Positions 1-9,374 of a stretch of DNA of 52,021 nt are shown piece by piece. The first letter of the stretch is position 1. Each line of letters starts with the position of its first letter. The translations under genes were made by a program, and so were the position numbers. The notes under the pieces are model-generated. The model was not told where the DNA came from, ran no database searches, and was given only the letters and a program-made list of their open reading frames with translations. The stretch lies in contig NZ_CACXNW010000023.1 of the NCBI RefSeq assembly GCF_902769175.1, positions 36,138 to 88,158 on the forward strand. Direction: 5' to 3'. The DNA comes from an uncultured Methanobrevibacter sp. (lineage in GTDB: Archaea; Methanobacteriota; Methanobacteria; Methanobacteriales; Methanobacteriaceae).

Positions 1-42
<42 letters not shown>

Positions 43-62
43 AGAAAAGAAATGGGATAAAG

Positions 63-1232
63 TTAAGCATTCAAAATATTGGTCTCCAAAACTGTATCAT
101 TATTAAATATACAATTTGTTGCATTACCCCATTGGATAGCACTTGCTCCCCAATCTGCTGCAATGTTATTGATAAACACACATCTTATGGCAGTGCCTTT
201 AGCAAAAGCAGCACCAACATTTGCCTTATTTTCTATAAAGGTACAATCTTCAGCAACAAGTGGTGCATCTTCAGTATCCATTCCACCACCAGACATTGGA
301 GCGTAATTTCTAATGAAAGTACAGTTTTTAGCATATCCTCCTAACATTGCACCTCCCCAGTTTCCAGAGAGGTTTTCTTCAAATATGCAATTTACCACAG
401 TACAATTGGCTACAGCTCCACCTTTAGCTGCACCATTTTTTCTGAAAATGCAGCCTATAGCAGTGCCGTTAAACATAGCCCCACCTTTAGAAAATACGGA
501 CTCATAATTATCAGCATTATTGTCTTCAAAGGTACAGTTTATTGCACATCCGCCATACATAGCGCCACCTAATCCCTTATATCCAAAATCATTATTATTA
601 AAGGTACAGTTTATAGCTGTGCAGTTACCAAATATAGCTGCACCACCTATATCTCTGGTCCATCCATTGATAAGGTTGAGATTTTTAATGACAACATCAA
701 TGTCATTACGAACTATCTTAAAAATTCTTGAATATCCTCTTGCATCTATAGTATGGCCATTGCCTTCAATGATTATGTTATGGTCAATTAGGATACCATC
801 TTCAAAATCAGAATCACAGTCAGAATAATAAGCATAATCATCATATAAATTAAGTATAGTATATGTACCAATATTTTGATTTAAAACTTTAAAAGCATAA
901 GGCTGTGATGCAGATAACTTTTTAGAGGAAGTGGATTTCCTGCTTACAGGAGCAGATACCACATTGTCACCAGTGTCATCAGCAGCTAAATTCCCTGCAT
1001 CAATTTCACCAATAGCTACATCAGCAGTTGCTTGATCAAGATTATCAATACCAAGCACTTCATCATCATTAGTTTGACCAAGATTCTCAATACCAAGCAC
1101 TTCATCACTATTAGCTTGATCAATATTCTCAATTCCAATTACTTCATCAGCCATATCACTAGCAGCAACAGTTGAAACGCTAATCAAACTGACTGAAATC
1201 AATAGCAAAAATATAAAAAAGATTTTTCTCAT
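63..1232 (-). CDS. Adhesin-like secreted beta-helix protein
   Basis: A 389-residue protein with an N-terminal signal peptide (basic MRK, hydrophobic core, cleavage near the AASD at about residue 25). Residues about 28-75 carry three to four tandem repeats of roughly 15 residues with the core DEVLGIENLDQ. From about residue 115 the sequence has the Asn/Gly/Cys-rich pattern of right-handed beta-helix (polymorphic outer membrane protein or pectate-lyase-like) repeats: motifs of the form GGAxxxxxxAxNCxFxxN recur about seven times, and each carries a Cys. Methanobrevibacter genomes encode many such adhesin-like proteins, often much larger and with Ig-like domains and a membrane anchor. None of those is present here, so this one is short, possibly C-terminally truncated, and perhaps released from the cell. 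The TATA box and palindromic site upstream (1291-1329) are listed separately. The family call is firm; the ligand is unknown. Confidence 0.8.
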   Translation of the reverse strand: MRKIFFIFLLLISVSLISVSTVAASDMADEVIGIENIDQANSDEVLGIENLGQTNDDEVLGIDNLDQATADVAIGEIDAGNLAADDTGDNVVSAPVSRKSTSSKKLSASQPYAFKVLNQNIGTYTILNLYDDYAYYSDCDSDFEDGILIDHNIIIEGNGHTIDARGYSRIFKIVRNDIDVVIKNLNLINGWTRDIGGAAIFGNCTAINCTFNNNDFGYKGLGGAMYGGCAINCTFEDNNADNYESVFSKGGAMFNGTAIGCIFRKNGAAKGGAVANCTVVNCIFEENLSGNWGGAMLGGYAKNCTFIRNYAPMSGGGMDTEDAPLVAEDCTFIENKANVGAAFAKGTAIRCVFINNIAADWGASAIQWGNATNCIFNNDTVLETNILNA

Positions 1233-1290
1233 TTTATTACATCCCCATTTAACTAAATAAAGTTTTCAATAAAATTATTATGAAAAAGGC

Positions 1291-1329
1291 ATTATATAAA
1301 TATTATCGAGTGCAAGTACTTGCTTACAC
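1291..1329 (-). promoter_or_regulatory. Promoter with palindromic operator (site A)
   Basis: On the minus strand a TATA box (TTTATATA, 1293-1300) lies about 60 bp before the adhesin-like start codon. Just upstream of it is GTGCAAGTACTTGCTTACAC (1310-1329), which contains the perfect 12-bp palindrome GCAAGTACTTGC. The same GTGCAAGT/ACTTGC words occur at site B in front of the divergent gene. That position, abutting the BRE/TATA region, fits either an activator or a repressor site. No regulator is identified. Confidence 0.6.
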
Positions 1330-1557
1330 CTTAAATTAAAAATAAAGATTAAAAACAAGAGTAAATAAAAAATAAAAAATAGATATTAGTTATTTAATAA
1401 TTAAACAAGCATAAATAGCAACAAAATATTTTTTGCTTAAATTTCTAAAAATCATTAAATAGTTAAAACTGTTAAAAAACTTAGATAATGAAAAAAATAA
1501 ATATTTGTCCTTATTTTCTTATTATTCCAATAGAAATATCATTATTGATGAATTTAA

Positions 1558-1595
1558 AGTGCAAGTAAGCACTTGCACTCAAAAATCTTTATAAG
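1558..1595 (+). promoter_or_regulatory. Promoter with palindromic operator (site B)
   Basis: A 9-bp perfect inverted repeat with a 4-bp spacer occupies 1558-1579 (AGTGCAAGT, AAGC, ACTTGCACT). It is followed after 8 bp by a TATA box (TTTATAAG, 1588-1595) facing the gene that starts at 1699. Site A in front of the divergent gene has the same words at almost the same distance from its TATA box, so the two genes are probably controlled by one regulator. This is inferred from sequence alone. Confidence 0.65.
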
Positions 1596-1698
1596 TCATC
1601 TATTAAAGATAGATAAATAAGAATAAAATATAAGTCCAAAATATCAAGATAAAAAAAGAATTATACTTTATTCTTTAAAAAATTGAGGATGAATAAAA

Positions 1699-2266
1699 AT
1701 GAAAAAACTATTAAGGATAGCAATGGCATTATTTATTTTAATTGTAGGCATTAGTTGTGCTACTGCAATTCACTTAGATATGGAAAAGAATACTAAGGTT
1801 ATTGATATCGACCATGTAATAAAAACAGGTGGAAAAGTAATCACTAATAACAAACCAAATCACAGAAAACAATTAGGTGGAATTATAATATTTGAACAAG
1901 GAAGATTATGTGAAGACCCTAAAGATCACGAACCAAGAGGTGACGGCATTTCAAAAGAAATCGAAGAATTATATAAAAAAAGGGTCACAGAATCATAAAT
2001 GAGACAACTTTAACAAGAGAATATCTTGAACCTATCCAATTCAGTCCATCTAATATCTCAGCGAAAATGGAAGGAGGCAAACTTTACGAGAAAGTTAATG
2101 GCACACTTAAGGAAATAGGTCCACGTAAAAAAGGAGATGCAATCTTTAGTCAAGTAAGCAATTCAAGCTCACTTGAGAACTTAATCCATAATATCCAAAT
2201 GATTTAGATTTTCCATTAACTCATTTTGATTCACCTATCAACCCAAGTCCTGAAGTACTTCAATAA
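1699..2266 (+). pseudogene. Secreted protein gene with two frameshifts
   Basis: The first ORF (1699-1998, 99 residues) starts with a clear signal peptide (MKKLLRIAMALFILIVGIS, then CATA). It ends in TAA soon after an A7 run (1975-1981). Coding-like sequence continues without an ATG in the next frame from about 1983 to 2206 (residues include TREYLEPIQFSPSNIS and GDAIFSQVSNSSSLENL). It then switches frame again near 2190 to finish with DLDFPLTHFDSPINPSPEVL and a TAA at 2264-2266. Each switch is repaired by adding one base, giving a protein of about 188 residues. The pieces join smoothly, so this is a single gene with two single-base losses: either real decay or homopolymer sequencing errors. 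A -1 ribosomal slip at the A7 tract is conceivable, but it would not explain the second break. I recognise no family. Confidence 0.65.
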
Positions 2267-2519
2267 ATTTATTATAGTTTAGATATTTAATCTAAACTTC
2301 TATTTTTTATTTTTTTTAATTTTTGATTTTTTTCTTATTTTGCTATTTTTATGATTTTTATTTAATTTAACTGATTAAGACGTTTTTTTTACTGATTCAA
2401 CTATTTTTTCAATTTCTATTTGCTTTAACAGTAGCTTATTTTGCTGATTCAACTATTTTTTAAAAATAAATTTTATCCCATTTTTTAAAGTTGAAAATTA
2501 GTTGTAGGACAATTAAACA

Positions 2520-3737
2520 CTAAAAATCAGCCTTATTGTTTTTAACTTCATCCAAACGTTTAATCATTTCCAATACACGTGTTCTGGTATTGTTGTCTTC
2601 AAAATACTCTTCATCATAATCATTCATAGGCTCTACAATATAAAAAGCCTCTTTTGATAGGACACCAGGAATATTCATCTTGGCAAGGTTTCTCTCTACC
2701 CTTCTTTTCAATGGCTCATCATCCATTTCCTGACCTAAGAATATAGGAGTCTTTACTGCAGATGATATTTTAGTGTTATGACGAGCCTTATGTCTCTCTT
2801 CTGTTCTATTGTCAAGAATCTCTTGAGAGGACAAGTCAAGATTAGGATCCCTGAATGGAATTCCCACATCAGATAATGCCATCTTAATCTCATCATTTTT
2901 CACCAATGATTTGGTCAGATTTTCAAGACTTGGTGATGCCAAGGTACCACCTTGAAATCGTCCAAAGATTGGACCTAAGGATACATAAAAATCCGCTTCA
3001 ATAAATGCCATTCTCACTGGCGCGGATGAAGTATATGTGGCGACTATTCCATTATCTTTAATGACCCTTCTAAATTGTTTAAAAAACTCAAGGCTAACCA
3101 GCTCAGGCGACATATTTTGACTAAAAGGATCCAAAAATATGGCATCATAAGTATTGTCAGGAAGATTTTGTATGACTTTCCTTGCATCATCAATATGAAT
3201 CTTCAAGTCAATGTTTTCTGGAATTTCAGTTTTCTCCAGTTCCAAAGAAGCATAATCAGCATCCAACAGTGCTTTTTCAATTGCCTTTTTAGTGATGTCA
3301 TGAGCTTCTATAGGAGAAGGAACCATAAGACCTGCTGCAAGGGTTGGCTTAGATATTTCAAGCATGTCGATATGGAGATTTTTATTGCTGTTTTTTAAGA
3401 AATCGTCAATAGCTGCTGATGAATTGTATCCAAGTCCTGCACAGATGTCTAAAATAGCTATGTCCTCATCATAATTAAGCTTCAATGGCTTTATGAACTT
3501 TTCAAAGGATTCGCTTATAGCTCCAGTTGAAGTGTGCAATGTTTCTACCTTATGGTTTATTTCCTTTGACTTGATGCTGTATGACCCATCATCTATCTTG
3601 ACAAAGTATTCATTATGTTCAGTAAAAATAGAATTTCTATACTTTGAATCCTTGTACTCTCTTTCATTGTCAAATGCTTCATTGATCAAATTATATATGG
3701 TATCATCAATTACTGTAGACTCTTCAACATAACTCAT
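2520..3737 (-). CDS. MnmC-like SAM-dependent methyltransferase
   Basis: A 405-residue class I methyltransferase of the MnmC N-terminal-domain type (COG4121). SAM motif I is the LDICAGLGYNS stretch near residues 96-106. The family signature DAIFLDPFSQNMSPEL lies near residue 200, followed by RVIKDNGIVATYTSSAPVRMAFIEA, which matches the MnmC/MnmD pattern of strand, helix and product-site residues. Family members methylate the aminomethyl group of modified U34 in tRNA wobble positions; that substrate is inferred, not shown. The extra N-terminal 80 or so residues and the acidic C-terminal tail make it longer than bacterial MnmD. It is the last gene on the minus strand after the GRE activase (about 116 bp gap with its own AT-rich leader), so it may be transcribed independently. 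Confidence 0.75.
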   Translation of the reverse strand: MSYVEESTVIDDTIYNLINEAFDNEREYKDSKYRNSIFTEHNEYFVKIDDGSYSIKSKEINHKVETLHTSTGAISESFEKFIKPLKLNYDEDIAILDICAGLGYNSSAAIDDFLKNSNKNLHIDMLEISKPTLAAGLMVPSPIEAHDITKKAIEKALLDADYASLELEKTEIPENIDLKIHIDDARKVIQNLPDNTYDAIFLDPFSQNMSPELVSLEFFKQFRRVIKDNGIVATYTSSAPVRMAFIEADFYVSLGPIFGRFQGGTLASPSLENLTKSLVKNDEIKMALSDVGIPFRDPNLDLSSQEILDNRTEERHKARHNTKISSAVKTPIFLGQEMDDEPLKRRVERNLAKMNIPGVLSKEAFYIVEPMNDYDEEYFEDNNTRTRVLEMIKRLDEVKNNKADF

Positions 3738-3853
3738 TTAATCACTTTAAATAGTTTTAAAAATTAGTAAAAAATAATTAATACATTCTTATATTAGTTA
3801 AATTATTATTTAAATTTTAATAAAAATGAAAAAAATAAGAATAAAATAAAAAA

Positions 3854-4628
3854 TCATAAGCTAATAATCTCAACATTGGAATTGATTTTCTTAATTTCAT
3901 CATAAACTTCATTAAGCAAATCATCACTAATCTCTGAAAATTGCTTAAATTCCTTATTTAATGATTCATATTTGCTTTTAGCCAAATTATGAGTTTTAAA
4001 AATCTCCACTTTATAATCAAAGTATTTTTCAATAAGATTTAAAATAAGATTTACATTATTTTCTTTTAATGTATATTCATTATTTAAAGGAATTCTAAAA
4101 GTAATGTTCTCCTTTTTAATATTGGAATTATCTATCAATTTTAAATTTTCAAAATATACTTCAACATCCAGATTTAAAACTTCTTTTGCATTATCATTAT
4201 CTAAAAGCTTAATATCAATAAACAATTCATCAATGTAATCAATTGCCATTTCCAAAAGGTCTGGGGGAACAGACAATGAAGTTTCAAAACAAATATTGAT
4301 TCCTTTATCTTTTAAATTATTTAAAAGTGGATCTAATGACTTTATTTGAAGAAGAGGTTCCCCTCCAGAGAATGTTACTCCTCCTTTGCCATCATCATAA
4401 TAAATCTCATCCTTTAGGATTTCCCTTTTCCAAATCATCTAATGAAATATCATAGCCAAAGAAGTCATTTTCATCATCATGATTATATTCCTCTATTTTA
4501 AAATCAATATTTTCAGGATTACAGCACCATGGACAAGTCAAATTGCATCCCTTTAAAAAAACGGTAGTCCTAATACCTGGACAATCATGCAATGAAAAAT
4601 GCTGAATATTTGTTATTCTAACTGTCAT
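3854..4628 (-). pseudogene. Glycyl radical enzyme activase, frameshifted
   Basis: A radical SAM activating enzyme of the PflA type split over two frames. The N-terminal part (4407-4628) has [17 protein letters not shown] followed by LTCPWC, so the [4Fe-4S] cysteines form CxxxCxxC. The C-terminal part (from 4438 down to 3854) has the GGVTFSGGEPLLQ motif (GGE, SAM binding) and the rest of the partial TIM barrel. The reading continues smoothly (DDLE then [12 protein letters not shown]) if one A is removed from the AAAA run corresponding to 4426-4429, giving about 258 residues. It lacks the ferredoxin-like insert of many GRE activases, as PFL activases do. It lies 46 bp downstream of the GRE gene, its obvious partner. 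Without repair, or another activase acting in trans, the GRE could not be activated. The frameshift may be an assembly error. Confidence 0.8.
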
Positions 4629-4674
4629 GATATCACTGGAAAATAATAAAAAAAGGAATTAAAAAAAGAATAAT

Positions 4675-6792
4675 TTAAATAGCTACCTTAGATTCATTTT
4701 TTAAAGCCCTTTGGATTAATACATCCTTATAAGACTCTGGCAAGTCATTAAAGTAAGCGCTGAATCCCCATACTCTTACAATCAAATTAGGATGGGCTTC
4801 AGGATTTTCCTTTGCTTCAATTAAAGTTTTGCTGCTTACAACATTCATTTGCATTTGGAAATAGCCTAATTTTGCACTGATTTCCAAAAAGTCAGCAAAC
4901 TTATCAAAATTGTTTTCTATAAAGCTTGGAGATGCCATAAAGTCAACTACATTCCCATTGAATTTAGCTCCTCCAAAGTCAATTTTAGATGCAAATCTCA
5001 TAAGCTCAGTATAGCTTTTCACTGAATCGGATGAAATGTGAGTAGAGAAAGGTTCTCCTGCTTTTCTGCCATCAAATGAAGCGGAAATCTCTTCACCAGC
5101 ACTAATGTATGAAGGTGCGCTTAATCCAAATTTGATCTTACCGCCAAACTTATTGGTATAATCCTTTAGGCAATCCTCCAAATAATTGATTATTTCATTA
5201 GTCAAGCTAACTATTTCCTCATCATCCATACCGAATTGAGGTTTCATATTCTTTAAATCATTATAGGCATCCTGATACTTGTCTTTCTTAAAGTTATTTT
5301 TTCTCATATTATTCAATTCAGTCAAACTGTATTTCCTTTGCCTAAACACCAATTCATTAAGATTGTATAAACTATTTACAGTATTTGCAAGGGCTACAGT
5401 AGTGATTCCATAATGATTATACTTAGCTCCCCCTTGAGAAATATCCAAATTCCTTTCATTGCAGTCATCAATGAATAATGATAATAGAGGGTCTGTATTC
5501 CATTCAATATTATCAAGGAAAACTATTATTTCATCCGCCTCCTTTTTAAGATGATATTTATATGAATTGAATAATTCATCAAAAGTGAGTATATTATCTA
5601 AAAACTGGTCTGTTTCATTGTCAAACAACTCATTTAGAGGCTTTAGGAATGAAATGAAATTGATATTGTTCTGTTCAAAACCCTTTCCTACAGCACTTGG
5701 CTCCCAACATGCAGATACAACATAATTATTTGCATCCTGCTTATCATATCCAAATTCAATCATTTTTGGAATGATGACTTCATCATTAGAGAGCAATGGA
5801 CTGCCTACACCAGTATTCATGGTTTTAAGGGCAAGTTCCATCAAGTCACGAGGAGTTTCATTGCTGACTCTAAGCAAAACTTTTGGATCAGGCAATTGCA
5901 ATTCATATATTGCTTGAATAAACATGTAAGTCAAATCATTATATGAATAGTATTCACCATATTCATCATCATATTTTCCACCGAGAACAATCACTTGTCC
6001 AGTATCTCCCATTAAAGCGGCACTTTTATACCAATAATAAGAGTGCAAGGTTTTTAAGAAGGATTTCACCAAATGATATGCCTCTTTTTGTGAAATGACA
6101 CCACTATTTAAATCATCAAAATAGTAATCTTCAAGAATCTTATCCAAACGACCTAAACCATTTAATTCATGACCTGTTTGCCATAAAATCTGATTATAGA
6201 AAAGTATTCTTTGCAAAGCCTCTTCAAAGTGTTCTGCAGGTCTGTCAATCATATTTTCAAAGTAGCAGGCATATTTTGCCCTTTCATTATGATTTGACCG
6301 TTTAAGTTTTTTTACAATATCATAAATGAATAGTTCGATGCCGTCAAGAGTGTCTAACTGGTTTTTAATAAAATCAGAACTTAAGTCACGAGCAAAACCA
6401 CGACCTGCCTTAGGATAGAAGTACAATTCATTATAATAATCAATGGAATTCTCAAGAACCTTAGAATATTCTATAGAGATATTATCAATAATGTGGCCAT
6501 CTTCAGACAAGTTTTTGAATTCATCCAAAAAGAATACGAATCCCTCTTCAGGAATATCAATGTCAACTTTCCGCAAGAGGTTTTTAATCTGGGTTCCCTT
6601 ATTGAATTTAGAGCTGGTTACATAGAACTTATGCATATTTTTAGCCAAATAACTGCTGGCTTTCTCTTTAGTACCAAATTTTCTTGTTAATTTACGCATA
6701 GTGAAAGCTAAAATTATGGATCTTTTACCTAAAGCATTATCCTGTGCCTTGTGATAAGTCTTTTTTGCCAATCTCTTAAATAATGGATTCAT
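4675..6792 (-). CDS. Glycyl radical enzyme (PFL-like family)
   Basis: A 705-residue glycyl radical enzyme. The C-terminal radical loop reads LIVRVWGFSAYFNDL with the radical glycine at about residue 676; the family consensus is RVxG[YF]SAxFxxL. The catalytic thiyl cysteine is in VVSACWEPSAVGKG, about Cys362; relatives that act as dehydratases or lyases have GCVEP here and pyruvate formate-lyase has a Cys-Cys pair, so this protein has one Cys and an unusual Trp after it. Such enzymes abstract hydrogen from a substrate after the activase installs the glycyl radical, and they are destroyed by oxygen. The substrate cannot be read from sequence. The gene sits between a polysaccharide flippase (87 bp upstream) and its activase (46 bp downstream) in a surface-glycan operon, suggesting a role with glycan or precursor metabolism, although fermentative roles remain possible. 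GREs of this kind are not standard equipment of hydrogenotrophic methanogens. Confidence 0.85.
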   Translation of the reverse strand: MNPLFKRLAKKTYHKAQDNALGKRSIILAFTMRKLTRKFGTKEKASSYLAKNMHKFYVTSSKFNKGTQIKNLLRKVDIDIPEEGFVFFLDEFKNLSEDGHIIDNISIEYSKVLENSIDYYNELYFYPKAGRGFARDLSSDFIKNQLDTLDGIELFIYDIVKKLKRSNHNERAKYACYFENMIDRPAEHFEEALQRILFYNQILWQTGHELNGLGRLDKILEDYYFDDLNSGVISQKEAYHLVKSFLKTLHSYYWYKSAALMGDTGQVIVLGGKYDDEYGEYYSYNDLTYMFIQAIYELQLPDPKVLLRVSNETPRDLMELALKTMNTGVGSPLLSNDEVIIPKMIEFGYDKQDANNYVVSACWEPSAVGKGFEQNNINFISFLKPLNELFDNETDQFLDNILTFDELFNSYKYHLKKEADEIIVFLDNIEWNTDPLLSLFIDDCNERNLDISQGGAKYNHYGITTVALANTVNSLYNLNELVFRQRKYSLTELNNMRKNNFKKDKYQDAYNDLKNMKPQFGMDDEEIVSLTNEIINYLEDCLKDYTNKFGGKIKFGLSAPSYISAGEEISASFDGRKAGEPFSTHISSDSVKSYTELMRFASKIDFGGAKFNGNVVDFMASPSFIENNFDKFADFLEISAKLGYFQMQMNVVSSKTLIEAKENPEAHPNLIVRVWGFSAYFNDLPESYKDVLIQRALKNESKVAI

Positions 6793-6879
6793 AATTTAGC
6801 CCCTAAATTCTAAATTTAAAAAAAAGAATGAAATCATAAATAAAGTAATAAGTTTTAATATAAAAATTTATTATTCTTA

Positions 6880-8307
6880 TTATCTATTTAGTAATTCATT
6901 AATAATATATTTATCAGTATCATCAACTGTATGAGTGATAAACAAAGATACAATATATACAACTAATCCAATAGGAATAGCCAACCATAATGACACATCT
7001 ATTAAGGAAAGGACAATAGCTAAAATAATGCCGCAAATGACTAATTTAACAATTGTTTTCAATAAAGACCTGTTTGGTCTGTAATCTGTTTTGGAAATTG
7101 AATGCATCATAAGGATGAAAATCAATATTTCACTAAGCACAGTTGTAATTGCTGCACCATTATATGATAAAACAGGAATCATCAAATAATTCAAAGCAAT
7201 GTTGAAAATAGCTGCAATCACATAAATTTTAGTTACAGATACTTCTTTTCCAATTGAATTTAGCAAGGATGTTGCTACACCATTGATAAATAGGAAAACA
7301 ACTGTCCAAATAAGAATTTGCATAGCTGGTGAAGCTAATGCATATTGGCTGCTGTAAATTAAATTGATTATATAATCGGAATATAGGAAGACTCCAATGC
7401 TTAAAGGAAGCAATATCAATAGGGAATACTTAAAGGATTGTTCAAAGCTGACCTTTAAAAGATTGGTGTCCTCTGCATAAAGCTTACTCATTAATGGGAA
7501 AATCACATATTGATAAATCACATAAAATGCTGCAAAGACAGAGACTATCTTATATGCAGAGTTATATAATCCTGTAGCATAATCTCCTGCAATCATCTGT
7601 ATCATGACAATATCGATGGAGAAATAGACGGTGTAGAAAAAGATACTTAAGCCAAAAGGAATTGACTTTTTAGCAGTATCAATCCAAAATGGAATGTCCA
7701 ATTCAAATTTTGGAACTCCATAATGCTTAATGATTTCATAAGTCATAATAATCAAATAAACTAAATAAGCAAGTGTGTAAGACATTGCAATTGCCTTTAA
7801 TCCTAAATCAAAATATATTGTTATGAATGTGAATACAAGAAGAAGCAAGCTTGCAATCATATCTCCAATAGAATTGATTCTAACGTCTTCATGTGCTTGA
7901 AATACTCCCGCCATGAATTTAATCATGCAAATGAAAATGGTTTCAATTGAGATGATTAAGGAAACTTCAATGGTTAACTTATCATATCCCATTAAAATCA
8001 GAATTAAAGCAGTTACAATAAACAATAAGACTGATAAAACTATCTTAAAGGGAATTACATTATTTATTAACTTATTAGTTAGGGATTTTTCCTTGGAGAT
8101 TTCACGTGTGGCAAAAGTGCTCATACCAATATCTGTACCCATACCTAAAAGAACAGTAAATGAAATGGCAAAGGATAAGATACCGTAATCATTTACTCCA
8201 AGGTAACGTGCAATAGCTATTGTCCATAGGAATGCACATAAATTAACTATTACCTGAGATATTGTTACCCAACTAACATTTTTAAATAAAGTTTTTACAT
8301 CAGCCAT
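6880..8307 (-). CDS. Polysaccharide flippase (Wzx/MATE-like)
   Basis: A 475-residue integral membrane protein of the MOP/polysaccharide-transport superfamily (RfbX/Wzx). The start MADVKTLFKNVSWVTISQVIVNLCAFLWTIAIARYLG is typical, with the ARYLGVNDYGILSF signature and about 14 hydrophobic segments. Such proteins flip lipid-linked oligosaccharide units across the cytoplasmic membrane for surface glycan assembly or protein glycosylation. It follows the DUF4422 gene by 23 bp and precedes the GRE gene by 87 bp on the same strand, so these are probably one transcript. Confidence 0.85.
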   Translation of the reverse strand: MADVKTLFKNVSWVTISQVIVNLCAFLWTIAIARYLGVNDYGILSFAISFTVLLGMGTDIGMSTFATREISKEKSLTNKLINNVIPFKIVLSVLLFIVTALILILMGYDKLTIEVSLIISIETIFICMIKFMAGVFQAHEDVRINSIGDMIASLLLLVFTFITIYFDLGLKAIAMSYTLAYLVYLIIMTYEIIKHYGVPKFELDIPFWIDTAKKSIPFGLSIFFYTVYFSIDIVMIQMIAGDYATGLYNSAYKIVSVFAAFYVIYQYVIFPLMSKLYAEDTNLLKVSFEQSFKYSLLILLPLSIGVFLYSDYIINLIYSSQYALASPAMQILIWTVVFLFINGVATSLLNSIGKEVSVTKIYVIAAIFNIALNYLMIPVLSYNGAAITTVLSEILIFILMMHSISKTDYRPNRSLLKTIVKLVICGIILAIVLSLIDVSLWLAIPIGLVVYIVSLFITHTVDDTDKYIINELLNR

Positions 8308-8330
8308 ATTAACACTTTTAATAAGATAAA

Positions 8331-9155
8331 CTAGTAAAATAAATCATGAATTTTCTTTTCAACTGATTTTCCAATTGATTTCTTAAAGAAATTGAAGTAT
8401 AGGAATTGATATCCTTTTCTTAAGACCACATTATCTGATAAGGCCATTCTAAACCTTAAGTCATTTCCCAAATAGTAAATAGGGACTTCTTTTATATTTA
8501 ATTTGTTATATTCAATCCAAACATTGAAAATAGCTTCTGAAATAAGTCCAAATACACGAGGATATTCATCGACATTTATTCTGTTTTCAACTTCTTCAAG
8601 GATTGGAAATACCCATTCGCAGTATGGATCAATTATTTCCTTCCTTGCTATAAACATATTGTAGTTGGAAAAGCTGGATTGGTTCAGCATTTTTTCAAAG
8701 GTCTCCAAATATTCTGGAGAGAGCTCCTTTAATACATCTCTTGTGATTTCTAAAGCCTTAAATAAATAATGCCCTTCGTAAGTTTCCCAATAGGAACCTT
8801 TTATTAAATCAGACTTTTTAGGCAAAATAATATCATGATTAGACAAATAATCCAATATTTCATCAGATTCCATTAATTTACCATTTTTTCCTTTAAAATA
8901 ACGACGATAATGACATAAACCGATTATATCCGCATTGGAACCTTTCCACATCCAATACAATCCTGTTAATTCACAATAATCCTTATTTTTAGATGATATG
9001 TTATCTTCAATGCTATCATCACTTGCAAATCCGAAATTCTCCTTTCCATTTCTGCCTACAAATAAAGGAGTGTAAATATCATCATTTCTGATTTCACGAA
9101 TAGCCTCTTCACTGTGTGAAATAACATATAACTGAATCTTTTCTGAACTTGACAT
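8331..9155 (-). CDS. DUF4422 glycosyltransferase
   Basis: A 274-residue protein matching the DUF4422 family of capsule/exopolysaccharide glycosyltransferases. The hallmark is ELTGLYWMWKGSNADIIGLCHYRRYF near residues 82-107, followed by DIILPKK and, later, a YYLGNDLRFR segment. Proteins of this family are usually about 250 residues, cytoplasmic, and placed next to flippases and GT2 enzymes, as here. It is the first gene of the minus-strand operon. Donor and acceptor sugars are unknown. Confidence 0.8.
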   Translation of the reverse strand: MSSSEKIQLYVISHSEEAIREIRNDDIYTPLFVGRNGKENFGFASDDSIEDNISSKNKDYCELTGLYWMWKGSNADIIGLCHYRRYFKGKNGKLMESDEILDYLSNHDIILPKKSDLIKGSYWETYEGHYLFKALEITRDVLKELSPEYLETFEKMLNQSSFSNYNMFIARKEIIDPYCEWVFPILEEVENRINVDEYPRVFGLISEAIFNVWIEYNKLNIKEVPIYYLGNDLRFRMALSDNVVLRKGYQFLYFNFFKKSIGKSVEKKIHDLFY

Positions 9156-9374
9156 AATTTTAACCTAAAATTTAGAATTTTTTATTTTTAATAAGAAAAT
9201 TTATCGAATATCAATAAAATATATTTAATTTATATTATTTAAAATATTATTTAAATTTTTTAAATATCCCATTAGTTAAACTTATAAAGTAAAATTTAAA
9301 AAAATAAAATACAATTAGAATTTAAGACTGAATTTATTATATTTTATAAAGTTTAATTAGGGAAAGATGATAAA

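Larger units (their letters stand above)
1233..1698. other. Divergent intergenic region
   Basis: This spacer of about 466 bp separates the divergent adhesin-like and secreted-protein genes and holds both operator/promoter sites. The part between the sites (about 1330-1557) is AT-rich, and I see no ORF or RNA gene in it. Confidence 0.7.
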
